Shown: positions 37,345-46,832, counted from the first letter of the stretch. The stretch is 64,000 bases of DNA from Megalonaias nervosa (GCA_016617855.1 JAECUM010001738.1:62001-126000); one strand, 5' to 3'. Notes: generated from the letters alone by a model not told the origin. Numbers and translations: made by a program.

Positions 37345-37971
37345 TTATGTTACCTGATATTGATCCACCGGATCGTTTAAAATACGAGGTGAGTTCTTTT
37401 TTAACTGAGCATAACTAATAGCATCAGTATCATTAACTGGTGGCGAGGTTGTCGGTAATCCAGTTATTTTTGAGTTATGGCTCATTACAAGAATACCTGT
37501 TATTGTGTCGCCGGTCTTGTTAAGTTTATTATCGTCAACGGAATTTAGTTGCGTATAACTCACCGCTTGTGTGCTATCAACATTTTCTTGTGGATACTCG
37601 GTTTCCAACCCAATAACACTTTTACTTGACATGTAAATATTACTTGTAACGGTTCCACCGGTTTTATCAAGCTTGTTATCATCAACATACTTCAACTGTA
37701 AGTAACTTACCGCTTGTGTTTGATTTAAGTTTCTTGGCGGATATGCGGTTTCTAAATTTATTATTCTTTTTCCTGACATATCCAAGTTACCGCTTAAAGT
37801 TCCTCCTGTCAGTGATGGTTTGTTACCGTCAACAGATTTAAGTTGTGCATAACTAACAGCTTGTGTATCAACAACATTTATTGGCGGATAATTTGTTTCT
37901 AAACCAAATACTCCCTGATTCGACATAAACAGGTTTCCTGTCATTGTGTCGCCGGTTTTTTTACTAGCCAT
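37345..37971 (-). CDS. Fibre shaft with four phage-tail-fibre-like repeats
   Basis: Probable trimeric attachment fibre shaft of the virus-like particle. The 208-residue frame is intact and consists of four repeats of about 47 residues. Each repeat has K/L-T-G-G/D-T-(M/L/V/I)-T/S-G/S-N/I near its start, then M-S-x-x-x-(V/I)-x-G/N-L-x-T/E, then P-P-x-N-x-x-x-T-Q/D-A-(V/I)-S-Y-x-Q-L-K. The G-D-T-M-T-G-N-L pattern is familiar from bacteriophage tail fibres, where such repeats form triple beta-helices or needles. No signal peptide. It diverges from the ATPase gene across a 115-bp AT-rich gap that probably holds both promoters. The adjacent downstream frame carries a discoidin-like head. Confidence 0.75.
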   Translation of the reverse strand: MASKKTGDTMTGNLFMSNQGVFGLETNYPPINVVDTQAVSYAQLKSVDGNKPSLTGGTLSGNLDMSGKRIINLETAYPPRNLNQTQAVSYLQLKYVDDNKLDKTGGTVTSNIYMSSKSVIGLETEYPQENVDSTQAVSYTQLNSVDDNKLNKTGDTITGILVMSHNSKITGLPTTSPPVNDTDAISYAQLKKNSPRILNDPVDQYQVT

Positions 37972-38086
37972 GATGTATCAGTTATTATTGGTTCGTCAGC
38001 GGAAACAGATCCTGTAAGTGCTGTTCCAAACTTTCTGTAATAACTCATATTATGTAAATTATATAACATAAAATTGTATAGCAACA
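37972..38086. promoter_or_regulatory. Divergent intergenic region, fibre / ATPase
   Basis: A 115-bp AT-rich gap separating the minus-strand fibre start from the plus-strand ATPase start. It includes TATA-like ATTATATAAC near 38055. Promoter function is inferred from gene layout. Confidence 0.4.
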
Positions 38087-38761
38087 ATGGCGAAGTCATC
38101 GATATTAAATTTTGACAACGAACGATTAATCAAACATAAACATAATAACGAACTTCCAGATTGTCATTATCTTATTGTTGGTCGTACAGGTGCTGGTAAA
38201 ACAAATCTTTTGCTAAATCTCTTACTCAACGATAACTTTAATTACGATAAGGTATATTTTTACACAATTAATCCGCAACAAGATAAATGCGAGTTATTAC
38301 GCGGATACAATGATAAACTTCGTGACGAGCTTGACGCTGGCGATGATATATTTTTAATAAGACAACCAGAGGAATTAATCCCCGTCAACGAACTTGATTC
38401 GTCCGAGCATAAAATAATTGTATTTGACGATATTCCGCTAAACAACGAGGAGATGAATAAGATTAAGTCGTATTTTTCATTATCACGTAACAAAAAATGT
38501 AATTCAATTTATCTAGCGCAAGGTTTTTATAACGTTGACAGATTTATTAGGCGAAATACGGGATGTTTTATATTATTTCCTGGACTCGATAATGTTGATG
38601 TAAGAAATAATGCAAACGAGCAATGTGGTGATGTAACAAAAGATAAATTTATTGAACTATATCATCTAGCAACCAAAGACAAATACAATTTCTTTTTGTT
38701 TGACAAACTAGCACATGATCGGGATAAAATGTTTCGTTGTTGTATTGACACATTTCTCTAG
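38087..38761 (+). CDS. DNA-packaging ATPase (A32/FtsK-HerA type), intact
   Basis: Motor ATPase that pumps genomic DNA into the capsid in Polintons and related viruses. The 224-residue frame is complete. Walker A is IVGRTGAGKTNLL (about residues 27-40). Walker B is HKIIVFDDI with paired acidic residues (about 106-114). A sensor-like YLAQGFYNV segment follows near residues 142-151, where HerA-type enzymes carry an Asn/Gln sensor. The length is typical of the class (200-260). It is the first gene of the plus-strand block and is followed within 31 bp by the coiled-coil gene. It is one of few genes in the element with no break. Confidence 0.93.
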   Translation: MAKSSILNFDNERLIKHKHNNELPDCHYLIVGRTGAGKTNLLLNLLLNDNFNYDKVYFYTINPQQDKCELLRGYNDKLRDELDAGDDIFLIRQPEELIPVNELDSSEHKIIVFDDIPLNNEEMNKIKSYFSLSRNKKCNSIYLAQGFYNVDRFIRRNTGCFILFPGLDNVDVRNNANEQCGDVTKDKFIELYHLATKDKYNFFLFDKLAHDRDKMFRCCIDTFL

Positions 38762-38791
38762 ACGAATTTTATATAGCATATAAAATAAATA

Positions 38792-39876
38792 ATGGATAAT
38801 CATTAAAATAATGAATTACTAAAAAAACTTGCAGCATCTCAATTTGCTTTTAAGAAAAGGGTGGTAGAAGCTCGTCGAGAACAACGTGTTGCAAAAGAAG
38901 AAACCACCAAACGTTTTAAATCTGTTACCGAAGCAGTACTCGGTAAGCAATCAGAAATATCAGCATTATCTCCGGAAGAACTAGAAGAAAAAAAAAATGA
39001 AAGAAAAAGGGTTGTTAGGTTTACTCGGAGAAAGATCAGAAAAAGAAACTAAAAAAATTGTAGAGAAACTTGTAGAACATATTGTTGATCCTGTTGCACA
39101 ACAGGCTGAATTTGACATTAATAAACAACCCTCTTGAGATACAAAAGTCTATTGCGAAATTGGCAGTTAAGCCAGCCGAGTTAATGGAGTTGATACAAAA
39201 TTTATCAGAGCAAACTCAGGAACTAGCTGAAAAACAAAATATGATGACTGAATCTATCGCAGACATAATGCCACTCAAAAAACAGATAATATTTTATAGA
39301 AGAAATGCACGTAGCAAAATATCGGGCGAAGAATACAATGATTTTTTTTTTTTTAATAGAAAATATGATATCAAAGACATTGAAGATATTCGAAATCAGT
39401 CAAATTGGCCAAAGAAACAATTTAAAAATGTAATAAAAAAATTAGAAGAAATTTCTACATCTGGTATAGAAGCTGATAGAGGAGTAGAAAAAGAAGCTAA
39501 AACAGAAGGAGAAATGTTGGTGATGATGGATTCTATAAGAGAAGGAATTATTGCTGATGTTTTAAGTACGACAGCAGAGCAGTACAGGACCAGAGAAAAA
39601 GATTATGATGAAAGTTTTAATTTAAAAAAACTGTTTAATCATTACGAAAGTAGACGAGATAAATGATTACCAGAGGAAACCATTGGAGTTTGTGTTAAAG
39701 TTTTTACATCAAACGCCGAACTGGTTGACGGACTTGTCTTATTAATATCATCAAAAGAAGCAGGTAATAATAGCACTGAAATCGACAACGAAATTATTGA
39801 TATATTAGATAATCTTAGATCGAGTGGATTACTAACAACAGACAAGTATGAAATTTTACATGGCGATCTTATATAA
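38792..39876 (+). pseudogene. Coiled-coil/basic protein between ATPase and penton
   Basis: Unknown function. About 350 codons starting at ATG 38792. The N-terminal third is rich in Lys, Arg and Glu (RRKIRKR near 39040), followed by long heptad-like helices (39150-39660) and an acidic C-terminal domain that ends at the TAA directly before the penton ATG. Breaks: TAA as codon 5, a frame change in the A10 run near 38990, another near 39118, and an in-frame TGA at 39664-39666 beyond which about 70 codons stay open. Polintons often carry an uncharacterised coiled-coil gene at this place. The minus-strand gene at 52468-53451 may be its counterpart in another element. Confidence 0.65.
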
Positions 39877-40617
39877 ATGTCAACAACACCATTACTTGAC
39901 TCGTCACAAACAACAAGTGACAGCTCAAACTTTTCTGTCCACTATGATCCACCAATAATACTGGATCCTGGTAAACAATACGAAATTGGATTAATTTCCG
40001 CCACAATATGGCATTCCATGGCAAATGTAAAAACAAACGTCAATGACGACTTTACATTTAATTCTGGTGCTTGGGTATCAATCAAAATACCACAGCTAAC
40101 ATATAATGTAACTGATCTCACAAAACGATAAGAGAGTTGATAAAAAAAATACACTGCCGCAGACAATTTTGAATTAACCCTAAACTATACTACGCTACGA
40201 GACAGAATCACATTAAAAAATAATTTGATAATCGATTTTTCACCAGCGACCAGTATTGCATCGTTGCTAGGATTTAATCGTCGACAGTATGGCAGTGTTA
40301 CAGAACAAAGTATATCGTATGACGGAGATCTTCCAGTTAACATAACAGAAGTAAATACAATATTATTGATCAATTGTTCTATTGCAGCAGAATCTTACTC
40401 AGCCAAGGGAAGTCAAGGTCAAACAATCTATAGTTTTTCGCCAGATGTTCCGCCTGGTTCAATGATGCAAATTACTCCTCGACAAATACTATACTATCCG
40501 ATTACTCCTGAAAATCAGATAACCAACATAGCAATGCAACTAACAGATCAATCAGGACGACAAATAGATCTTAACAATGAAATTGTAACGTATTATTTAC
40601 ACTTACGCAACGTATAG
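39877..40617 (+). pseudogene. Penton (minor capsid, single jelly-roll) protein
   Basis: Forms the pentameric vertices of Polinton/adintovirus capsids. The N-terminus has the family landmark DPPIILDPGKQYEIGLISAT, the middle has DFSPATSIASLLGF, and the C-terminus has ILLINCSI, a Pro-rich strand turn and IAMQLTDQSGRQIDLNNE ahead of a final short strand. The length of about 245 codons is normal. One frame change in the stretch 40125-40175 (TAA at 40129-40131, next to an A8 run) breaks it; no other stop was noticed. The start ATG directly abuts the stop of the upstream gene (TAAATG). It was identified by pattern memory of the family. Confidence 0.82.
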
Positions 40618-40654
40618 CTCAAAAGAAATTTTGTAAACTTAATTTAATAACAAG

Positions 40655-41031
40655 ATGAGACAAAAAAAAAAGTTTTTCGAAGAACTATTGTAGGTGGATT
40701 TTTTTGGATATATTTACAAAGGTGATCGAGAATATCCAAGGATTTGCACGTAAAGTAGCACCAATTGCTATTGATGCCAGCAAAGATTTTGCAACGGGAG
40801 CATCTAGTGCAGCAGGCACCGTAGTAGGACAAAAGATCGCTGATAAAATTAAGGGTGCAACACCTACGGTGTCGGAAATAAAACGAGCAATATCAGATAT
40901 TGCACCAACAGCGGAAACAGAACGAGCTATGATAGCTACAACAAAAAAAATTACTGTCGCCACGCGGTGAGGAGGTGGTACGTAAGCTAGTAAACAAAAC
41001 AAGACGAAAATTAGATTTACCTCAGATCTGA
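40655..41031 (+). pseudogene. Small basic pX/pVI-like capsid protein
   Basis: Short virion-associated protein of about 125 codons. It opens with a basic MRQKKKVFRRT and a V-G-G turn, followed by an amphipathic helix (TKVIENIQGFARKVAPIAID), an Ala/Gly-rich segment (GASSAAGTVVGQKIADKI) and a basic C-terminal tail. That resembles the membrane-active or DNA-binding minor core proteins (pVI, pX) of adenoviruses and adintoviruses. Two frame changes, in the T7 run at about 40698 and the A8 run at about 40942, separate three open pieces. It lies between penton and major capsid, a usual position. The family call is tentative. Confidence 0.55.
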
Positions 41032-41066
41032 CACTACAATTTTGTGTGGCGATTATAAAATAAAGA

Positions 41067-42621
41067 ATGTCAATTAAAAATTATCTTGATTTTAGCGATG
41101 AATATGATACCGAAATACAGCAACAGAATTCGAATATGTCGGGTATCTCGACGAGAACTCAAACGAACCAAATAAAGCTGGTCAAAATAAATTTAACACC
41201 AGAGACGAAGATGTGTTCTTACTGCCTCACAAGGCTATGCTAGAAGTTCGCGCTAGGATATTATTAACAGAAGCTGGGGGTGATATTGCAGCTGGCACAG
41301 AAATTGCGCTCGTAAACAATGGCTGGAGTTTGTTTAAAAGTGCACGATATCAACTAACAAATCAAACAGTGGAGCATATTGATAATTGGTTACCGGTTGC
41401 AAGTACAATATTAAATATTATTTCATTTAGCGAAGATTATTCGAGATCAGTTTTAACAAATATGATGTGGTTCAAAAATACCGGACTTTGGCAAGCTGTT
41501 GGAAGTGAGTTTATTTTAGGCGGTGTTTTTGCACATGGCGCTGACGCTGCTGCAGATCTTGTGATAGAACTTTTCTTATAGCGAATGCTGGAAGCCTTGG
41601 AATAGAAGCACCAGCTGCAGCAGCTGCAGACGCAAACGCCACAAGAAATTCGTTGACAGCAGCGTGCAACAACTTTAGTATAACACCACCAGATGCAGGT
41701 GTTGATGGAGAAGTTATGTTAGATTTGGTCAACAATTCTTTTCTTAATATACGAAACGGAAGATATAACGAGGGATACATGAAGCGAAAATCTCTTGCAG
41801 CAAGTTCACATCAAATAACAATGATGTTTCCGTTAAACACAATATTTGGATTTTGTCGCGACTATCATAAGGTATTTCGAAGGCTGAAACATACACTTAT
41901 TTTAGATCGGGCAGACCAAAATAATTGTCTTATTCGGCTTGGTGGAGCGGACGCAGAATTTGTGAATTACGAAATTAGCGCTGTGGATGCCTCGAATTGT
42001 TCCATCAATAGCTAGGTTAGCAGAACTTAACACAACGTTAGAAGCTTTTACAAAAAGGATTTATTTTCTTCAACATAAAATATATCAAACAAGTGTTCCT
42101 AACTCAATTGATTACACATGGCGTATTACAGCTACTTCGAGCGAACAATTACCAAGGCATGTATTTGTTGTTTTTCAGCAAACAGCACGACTTGGTAGCC
42201 AGCTACAAAATAACTCTGTTTTTGATAACGCTGACGTTAGGAGAATATTTGTCAGAATAAACTCTAAACAATACCCAGAACGAGCGATTGAATGTAATTT
42301 TACAGCAGCGATGCAAAAAATGTTACTAGAGCGTATATGTATCTGATGGAAGCGATGCAAAAATACCAGGACGCTGACAGCGGATCACAGATTAATATTG
42401 AAGAATTTCGTACGCTTTGTCCTATCTTTTTCTTTGACGTATCAAAACACTCCGATCGAATGATTAATTCAACCGCAGAAATAGAAGTAACTTGGACGCT
42501 TGGCGTGCTGCCAGGGACTTCTTTAAACGTATTTGCGCTTGTGTCCAGCGATAGATTCTTTACGATTGACTCAGTCAAAGGTAGAATGACTGTCCAAGTT
42601 CAATCTAAGAAACAAATATAA
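41067..42621 (+). pseudogene. Major capsid protein (double jelly-roll)
   Basis: Hexon-type building block of the capsid. It starts at ATG 41067 (MSIKNYLDFSDEYDTE). Open pieces at 41125-41581, 41582-42005, 41990-42346 and 42325-42621 join with frame changes near 41115, 41580, 41990 and 42330, giving about 515 codons, the usual size. Recognisable landmarks are LEVRARILL, VNNGWSLFKSARYQL, FSEDYSRSVL, LNIRNGRYNEGYMKRK, IFGFCRDYHKVFRRLKHTL and, near the end, EVTWTLG. It ends one base before the next ATG. The minus-strand frame at 51413-52203 aligns with it at several of these landmarks. Dead as it stands unless the frame changes are sequencing errors. Confidence 0.85.
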
Positions 42622-42622
42622 A

Positions 42623-43024
42623 ATGAAAACAAAGTACACAGCTAAAGAAATATACCTTACGCCCGGTCAAATTAAAAAATTATCAGCGGCGGTTGCCAAA
42701 CGTAATTCTGTCTCTGTAATGATATCCCCAAAGACGGACGCCGCCGCAGTGAAAGTAATGTTAACTCAAAACCAAATCAATAGGCTCGATCAGGGAAAAC
42801 CCTTTGTTCTCAAACTATCTGTTGCACAGGTAAAATTTATGGCAAAACACGGCGGAATTTTTGGACCAGCACTTTCTGTAATTTTACCAAAGATTCTGCC
42901 TGTGTTAGGAACACTGGGCCTAGCAGCAGCGTCAGGGGCAGTATCTGGAGCAACTAAAAAGGCGGTATCCGGCGATGGAATCAAACAAATTTTATATAAC
43001 AATAAATCATATAATGCTAGCTAA
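42623..43024 (+). CDS. pX-like protein with hydrophobic C-terminus, intact
   Basis: 133 residues, unbroken. The N-terminal domain has LTPGQIKKLSAAVAKRNSVS, an LTQNQINRLDQG repeat-like strand-turn and a VLKLSVAQVKFM segment. It then becomes a hydrophobic Ala/Gly/Leu-rich helix (FGPALSVILPKILPVLGTLG, AAASGAVSGA). This layout matches the adintovirus proteins that have been compared with adenovirus pX. It is presumably a minor virion protein that touches DNA or membrane. It starts 1 bp after the major capsid stop and overlaps the next small gene by 11 bp. A shorter relative lies at 45749-46030. Confidence 0.65.
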   Translation: MKTKYTAKEIYLTPGQIKKLSAAVAKRNSVSVMISPKTDAAAVKVMLTQNQINRLDQGKPFVLKLSVAQVKFMAKHGGIFGPALSVILPKILPVLGTLGLAAASGAVSGATKKAVSGDGIKQILYNNKSYNAS

Positions 43025-43192
43025 AAAGAAATCGCCAGCGACAAAATCTAAAAAAAGAAGTCGCCAAGGAAACCAAAACAAGGAGGAATTATTCCTTTCG
43101 CTCCGCTGCTAGCAGGGTTAACAGGCAGTCTAATTCCAAACCTGCTAGGGATAGGACGTGGAATGACTCTACCAGGCACCAGACGCCGTTGA
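43014..43192 (+). pseudogene. Small Lys/Arg-rich core-like protein
   Basis: About 60 codons from ATG 43014. The start is KKKSPATKSKKR-type basic sequence, followed by a hydrophobic IIPFAPLLAGLTGSLIPNLL segment and a basic GTRRR end. One frame change in or just after the A7 run near 43050. The basic tail plus membrane-like helix resembles adenovirus mu/pX, but the assignment is weak. Confidence 0.5.
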
Positions 43193-43611
43193 CGTCACCG
43201 CCGTTGCCGTTGAGTAATTTCGATATAATTGAAAAATTAAATGACATTGTCGGAGTATATTCCAAAGACGAATTAGATGATGTACAAGCAGGTGGTTCGT
43301 GTGTTGTAAATATACAAAACTTCGATGATGGATCAGGCACTCACTAGGATGCAGTCCATAGCAATAATTATTTTGATTCGTTCGGACTTCCTCCGAGTGA
43401 TCTTATACAAAAATATATTTTTGAAAAATTTAAAAAAATAAATTACTCGTCTAATCAACTACAGCCGGTTGGAACATTAGCTTGTGGTTATTATTGTATT
43501 ATGTTTATTTGACAGATGTCCCAGCCTAAATATATTTTTTTAAAATTTATTTTACAGTTTGACAAGCAACCTTCTCACGTTAATGATGAGATTGCAATGA
43601 ATTTTATATAA
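43180..43611 (+). pseudogene. Adenovirus-type maturation cysteine protease
   Basis: Processes capsid proteins during maturation (Ulp1/adenain fold). The triad is visible: His codon 43342-43344 in GSGTH, Asp in YFDSFGLPPSDLI (about 43372) and Cys in LACGYYCIMF (43482-43484). The residue after His, normally Trp in this family, is TAG (43345-43347), and a TGA sits at 43510-43512 just after the Cys motif. The remaining frame runs to TAA 43609-43611. The start is unclear; no ATG lies in frame close upstream, so a frame change near 43190 is likely. The length of about 140 codons is short compared with usual relatives. Confidence 0.82.
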
Positions 43612-43852
43612 ACTAAGGAATATGTCAACATACTGTCTCAAATGTTAAACTAAGACAGAGAATAAGGATGAGACAACGGAAAAAACAAAAAATAATAGAA
43701 CGATGTTAAAAAGCATTTGCGCTGTTTGCGGTAGAAAAAAAAAGTATGTTTCTGAAATCGACAACTGGAGCTGGAATGTGCCCTGACAAGGTTATTTTAG
43801 TAGATGATTAATTAACGAAGGTAAATATTTTTGTCGACGATTAAAAAATAAA
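43612..43852 (+). other. Small Cys-pair frame and spacer
   Basis: Contains an ATG at 43703 opening a short frame with a C-x2-C pair (ICAVCGRKKK), like small zinc-ribbon genes seen in Polintons. It is broken in or after the A9 run at 43735. Nothing else is supported. Confidence 0.4.
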
Positions 43853-45161
43853 ATGAAATGTAATTGTAATTGTGATAAAGATCTTTGTATAGAACAAGAT
43901 AAAATTGTTACATACTGTCAATCATGCAATCGACGTGAGGTAATTGGCAGCGGCATTGACATCCACAAATTTATTGGAAAATTACCAATGCCGAGGACTG
44001 GTTAGACATTGCCTGGTCATAAATATACTGGACCGTACAATCCACTGGACAAACAACTTGACGAAAAACGATAATCCATTACCAGGACAAGAACCATACA
44101 ATGGTGTCGATGCAATAGCAATGCGTCATGACATCTGTTATCGTGATATAGAACGTCCTGAAAACACTCTATCAAAATCAGACTGTGATAAGGTAATGCT
44201 AGACGAACTTAAAGATATGAAACCTGCAAATATGCGAGAACGATTTGATAGAAGGTTAGTTCAAATAATGATAGGAACAAAATATAAGTTAGGTCTTGGA
44301 AAAGAATTATACGATGATCTTGCAGCGAAGACGCTTGCGTGTCAATTACATAAACCTAAAAAAAAAATATTTCCGAGACGTAAAGTTGTCGCGAATGCCG
44401 TTTACGATATCTGGGCGATAGATTTAGTTGATGAGTCAGGCCTCGGTAAGTTTAACGTTGGCGCTGATGGCGCTGCAAAGAAATATCTCTTTAGCGTCAT
44501 AGATGTTTTTAGTAAATACGCGTTTAGTGTACCTGTTTCGGATAAAACTGGAACATCGATGACTGATACGTTAAAACAAATTATCGTTAGTACAGAAAGA
44601 AGGCCGAATAAGGTCTGGACCGATCACGGAGCGGAGTTTTTTAATAAAAAATTTGAGCAGTTTCTGGAACAAAATAACATTAAAAAGTATGTTACAGGAA
44701 ACGAAGGAAAAAGTGTCGTCGTCGAGCGATTTAATCGCACACTAAGCGAGCTGATATATAAACATTTGACAGCTAAAAATACAAATAAATACATCGACGA
44801 TCTACAGTAGATTGTTGATAATTATAATAACACAAAGCACAGATCAATAAAAATGTCACCAAGCGAAGCAATTAAAAATCCGATTCTTGCAAACGAAAAC
44901 ATGTATCGCAGACATAAATTTAAAATTGGTGATCGAGTTAGAATTTCTCTGAGGAAAAAAACATTTGAAAAAGGATTTATCCCAAACTGGAGCGAAGAAG
45001 TATTTGTTGTTGATAAAGTTTTACTGACAATACCTGTAACATATGCGCTAAAGGATTTATTAGGTGAGCCAATAACCGGTAGTTTTTACGAACAAGAACT
45101 ACAAAAAACTGAGCAAGATATATTTGTTATTGAAAAAGTTATTAGGAGAAAAGGTAATTAA
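43853..45161 (+). pseudogene. Phospholipase A2 domain fused to retrovirus-type integrase
   Basis: Two modules in one frame. The N-terminus (from ATG 43853) is Cys-rich (C-x-C-x-C...C-x2-C), then GSGIDIHKFIGKLP. Next is a parvovirus-VP1-type PLA2: the calcium loop Y-x-G-P-x-N-P-L, then the catalytic MRHDICYRD (His-Asp, about 44126-44152) and SDCDKVMLDEL. PLA2 would act on endosomal membranes. Without a stop the frame passes IFPRRK into the integrase core: Asp 44420 (WAIDLVD), Asp 44622 (WTDHGAEF) and Glu 44724 (VVERFNR), then an SH3/chromodomain-like tail ending QDIFVIEKVIRRKG. Breaks: TAG 44003-44005 at a Trp-like position, a frame change at the A5 run near 44070, and TAG 44808-44810 before the tail. 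Confidence 0.85.
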
Positions 45162-45189
45162 AGCCTTGTCAAGTGGCGTGGGTACAGCG

Positions 45190-45725
45190 ATAAATTTAAC
45201 AGCTAGGTTCCAACTCGGTGGATTTCATCGACTGTGAAATAATATTATTATAAATTTCCTCGTACTTACGTTTGACAGATTTACATTTTACTGGTTTACA
45301 TAACGATATTAGATATTGTCTGCGATCGTCAGAGATCATCATTAGGTTCAATATCTTGACAAATATAAAGTCGAATTTTATATTTTTCTGTCGGCCTGGA
45401 ATTTTAATGTCTGAAAAGGGTTTTATCAGCCGCCGAAAAGACTGATTTTCATATACTGAAAAATTAAATTTAGAGACTTTCTTTGTGATATGATATTTGA
45501 CATCATATCGTCCAGTTATCGGTCTGCTGTAACTTTTTTATCAACCAAGCCAACAATTTCGTCTTGTTCGTCGTCGTTGTTAAATAGAATATCGTCTTCT
45601 GTATAACCAACAGATTTGTGTTTATCGCCAGAGACAGCATCGTCTGCTGTAAAATTATCCTCCGCGATTATATCGAAGGCGTAAACATCAGCAAGTCGTT
45701 TCATTAAGTTCATATTATAATACAT
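45190..45725 (-). pseudogene. Unknown minus-strand protein with acidic N-terminus
   Basis: Not recognised. The open part (45516-45725) starts MYYNMNLMKRLADV and is strongly acidic (EDDILFNNDDEQDE). After a frame change near 45516 another open piece of about 105 codons, basic and Tyr/Phe-rich, continues to about 45190. The whole would be about 180 codons. It lies tail to tail with the integrase and diverges from the gene at 45749 across 23 bp. No motif was identified. Confidence 0.45.
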
Positions 45726-45748
45726 TTTTATCTAATTTATTATTATAA

Positions 45749-46030
45749 ATGACTAACGAGATAAAATATCATCAAAAAGTTGATATATTAAATTACAAAG
45801 AATTAGCCAAAGCAGTGCGAAAATGTTTGTCGGGGTACAGTTCTTATTTTGTTAGGGTTAGCGTGATGCAAGGTGATTCTAATAAAATTCTGCTAACAGC
45901 AGCAGAAAAAAATAAACTTAATAAAAGCGCAGTAATAACGCTAAAATTTAACAAAGATGACGTGTTAATGTTTGCTCATAATCACTTAACTAAAAACGAG
46001 CTGGAAAATATAATTCATTGTCGTATTTGA
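45749..46030 (+). CDS. Short pX-domain-like protein
   Basis: 93 residues, unbroken. Its layout copies the N-terminal half of the protein at 42623-43024: a helix L-x-x-x-E/Q-(I/L)-x-K-x-x-x-A-V, a strand V-S-V-M, then (I/V)-x-L-T-x-x-x-x-N-(K/R)-L, then (I/V)-T/L-L-K-x-x-x-x-x-V-x-x-M. It lacks the hydrophobic C-terminal helix. It may be a paralogue with another role, or a truncated duplicate. Its 3' end overlaps the 3' end of the antisense endonuclease gene by 41 bp. Confidence 0.5.
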   Translation: MTNEIKYHQKVDILNYKELAKAVRKCLSGYSSYFVRVSVMQGDSNKILLTAAEKNKLNKSAVITLKFNKDDVLMFAHNHLTKNELENIIHCRI

Positions 46031-46832
46031 AGATGATTCTGTCAAATGTCGATTGTGATGTTGCCGTATTTGTTAGTCCATCTGCAACATATTTTACTGC
46101 CCTAGGATTAATTTTAAAATGTTTTGCAGCAGCTGTTATTGAAGGAAATCTTAGTTCCTCATCTGTTTCAAGATTGAATGAAAGAACAGGTTTAACTTTA
46201 CTAAAATTATTATAATCACCTGTGTTTCCTCGTCTGCTATGTTCTTGTTGAGTGACAAGTTCGAGGTTTTCTAGACAATTATCTGTTTTAATGCCGCTAA
46301 CTTGATCTATCACGAAACCATCAGGTCCGTTAAACGTTTCGTAAACAAATCTATGGCTATAATAACCAAACCTATCCATTTTACTTCCACGAACAACTAC
46401 AAGCAAGTATCCATTATTTTGCAAATTACCTAATACCTTTTTTGTTTGGATATTTCGAATAATTCCTTTGTCAGATGCCTCATAAAGATCAAACACAGGA
46501 TGAGGTTGGAATTCACTTTGCAAAGACAAGTTTTCAATATTATCATCGGTAATTGCATCATTAACATGATATACTCGTTGTCCTTCTGGAATTTCATCAC
46601 AAAACAGCGTATAAATAAAATCTTTTTGAAACATTTCAACTCTCTCGGTATCTCCTTCCAATTTTATGCTAATCTTACAACCAGCTGGTGTTAATTTACC
46701 AAACGGTTTTCCGTACTTGACATGAATCACTGAACCTAACATATTTCCCACGTATAAGTTGTACTTGGGATGAACATGATATTCTTCCTGTTCCTCTGCC
46801 GTTATTCTTATGTAACTCAGATTTTGTGTCAT
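45990..46832 (-). CDS. HNH/NUMOD-type homing-endonuclease-like protein, intact
   Basis: 280 residues, unbroken, antisense between integrase and polymerase. There are two HNH-like modules. The first (about residues 25-105) ends VYHVNDAITDDNIENLSLQ. The second (about 115-200) has SHRFVYETFNGPDGFVIDQV and NCLENLELVTQQEHSRRG, the H-R-x-V-Y/W...D-x(4)-G-x-x-x-x-N-x-x-x-N-L pattern of HNH_3 enzymes. The histidine usually found in VIDH is Gln (VIDQ), and the first module is also irregular, so cleavage activity is doubtful. The C-terminus has a NUMOD1-like DNA-binding helix pair (VLSFNLETDEE, FPSITAAAKHFKINPRAVKY). It diverges from the polymerase gene across 79 bp. Such genes are phage- and giant-virus-like, so capture from a virus is likely. 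Confidence 0.8.
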   Translation of the reverse strand: MTQNLSYIRITAEEQEEYHVHPKYNLYVGNMLGSVIHVKYGKPFGKLTPAGCKISIKLEGDTERVEMFQKDFIYTLFCDEIPEGQRVYHVNDAITDDNIENLSLQSEFQPHPVFDLYEASDKGIIRNIQTKKVLGNLQNNGYLLVVVRGSKMDRFGYYSHRFVYETFNGPDGFVIDQVSGIKTDNCLENLELVTQQEHSRRGNTGDYNNFSKVKPVLSFNLETDEELRFPSITAAAKHFKINPRAVKYVADGLTNTATSQSTFDRIIFKYDNELYFPARF

